From Gammaproteobacteria bacterium (GTDB lineage Bacteria > Pseudomonadota > Gammaproteobacteria > Eutrophobiales > Eutrophobiaceae): 64,000 nucleotides of DNA. Of this stretch, positions 63,694 through 64,000 are shown in pieces. A model generated the notes under the pieces. It had not been told where the DNA came from, did not search any database, and worked only from the letters and a program-made list of their open reading frames with translations. How positions within the stretch are numbered: position 1 is the stretch's first letter; each line of letters begins with the position of its first letter. Both the position numbers and the translations under genes were made by a program. The stretch lies in contig SCUJ01000011.1 of assembly GCA_004297165.1 (NCBI GenBank), positions 62,001-126,000 of the forward strand. The letters run 5' to 3'.

Positions 63694-64000
63694 TCAACGC
63701 GGTCTGATCAAAAGTTCCAATCTCGCCGACTTGGCCGCCGTCTGGATCGGCCCCTCCCCGTAACTCAACACCGCGATGGCGGCGGTGGTCATGAGCTTGT
63801 CATCCTCGTATTGGGGCTTATCCTGCGAGAGAAACTCCAGCAGATCGTCAAGACCGGGATTGTGACCGATGAGCATGAGGCATGAGGTCTCCATCGCCGC
63901 GCCCTCGATCACCTTCAGCAAGACCTCCACAGAGGCGTCATAGATCCTTTCCTCCCACTCAATGCGCCCCTCGTCGAATTCCAATTCCTCAGCGACCAGG
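63694..64000 (-). CDS. sixA: SixA-type phosphohistidine phosphatase (cut by right edge)
   Basis: The C-terminal ~101 residues are present, including LIGHNPGLDDLLEFL with the second catalytic His of the histidine phosphatase family. The N-terminal RHG motif lies past the window edge; the frame is open to the last base. SixA removes phosphate from histidine phosphotransfer proteins. Confidence 0.85.
   Translation of the reverse strand, partial: LVAEELEFDEGRIEWEERIYDASVEVLLKVIEGAAMETSCLMLIGHNPGLDDLLEFLSQDKPQYEDDKLMTTAAIAVLSYGEGPIQTAAKSARLELLIRPR

Noticed and set aside
1..64000. CRISPR arrays, rRNA genes and tRNA genes
   Set aside because: No regularly spaced direct repeats, rRNA-like blocks or clear cloverleaf sequences were found by reading both strands; a covariance scan could still reveal a tRNA.

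Overview
This 64 kb window is high-GC chromosomal DNA from a gammaproteobacterium. The identifying synteny is zapA, then 6S RNA, then rpiA opposite pepP and two ubiH-type monooxygenases, together with the block cutA-dsbD-tlpA-aroQ-accB-accC-prmA-dusB-fis-purH-purD. An SAH riboswitch before ahcY, hopanoid-modifying genes and a PQQ alcohol dehydrogenase point to an environmental, possibly chemolithotrophic or methylotrophic lineage rather than an enteric one. The genus cannot be fixed from the sequence alone.

Left part (1-20.8 kb). This is an envelope and surface-appendage region. It holds the edge of an ABC ATPase gene, a type IV pilin gene preceded by a near-consensus sigma-54 promoter, a membrane class III nucleotide cyclase, an ABC-2 permease with a TPR-like partner, and a PrsK-like histidine kinase. 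A compact minus-strand locus for an MSHA-type pilus follows (in transcription order mshM, mshL, mshN, mshE, mshG, mshI, mshJ, mshK and two pilin-like genes). A PrsR-like sigma-54 activator lies at its upstream end. The kinase and activator therefore bracket the pilus locus, and a sigma-54 promoter lies in front of the separate pilin gene.

Middle part (20.8-46 kb). metK, an SAH riboswitch and ahcY form the methyl cycle. A thioredoxin-like gene and a tkt-gap-pgk carbon operon follow. A small AT-rich accessory segment (28.6-30.35 kb) carries a toxin-gene relic, a HigB/HigA-type toxin-antitoxin pair, a HEPN-like protein and an attC-like site. Housekeeping genes follow: rhomboid protease, purC, glnS, two ubiquinone hydroxylases, pepP, a small coiled-coil gene, zapA, 6S RNA, rpiA, a tiny membrane protein, dtd, hemF, hisB, an HU-like gene, purD, purH, fis and dusB.

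Right part (46-64 kb). A zinc-ribbon membrane protein, prmA, accCB, aroQ, a TlpA-like thioredoxin, dsbD and cutA come first. A predicted lanthanide-type PQQ dehydrogenase lies in an operon with a dihaem cytochrome c. The hopanoid head-group genes hpnL, hpnK, hpnJ and hpnI sit beside a CDP-alcohol phosphatidyltransferase gene. djlA, a methyltransferase and an edge-truncated sixA close the window.

No CRISPR array, tRNA, rRNA, prophage or complete insertion sequence was seen. The most interesting points are the sigma-54 pilin circuit, the cassette-like accessory segment, and the unusual cofactor motifs of the PQQ dehydrogenase and cytochrome pair.
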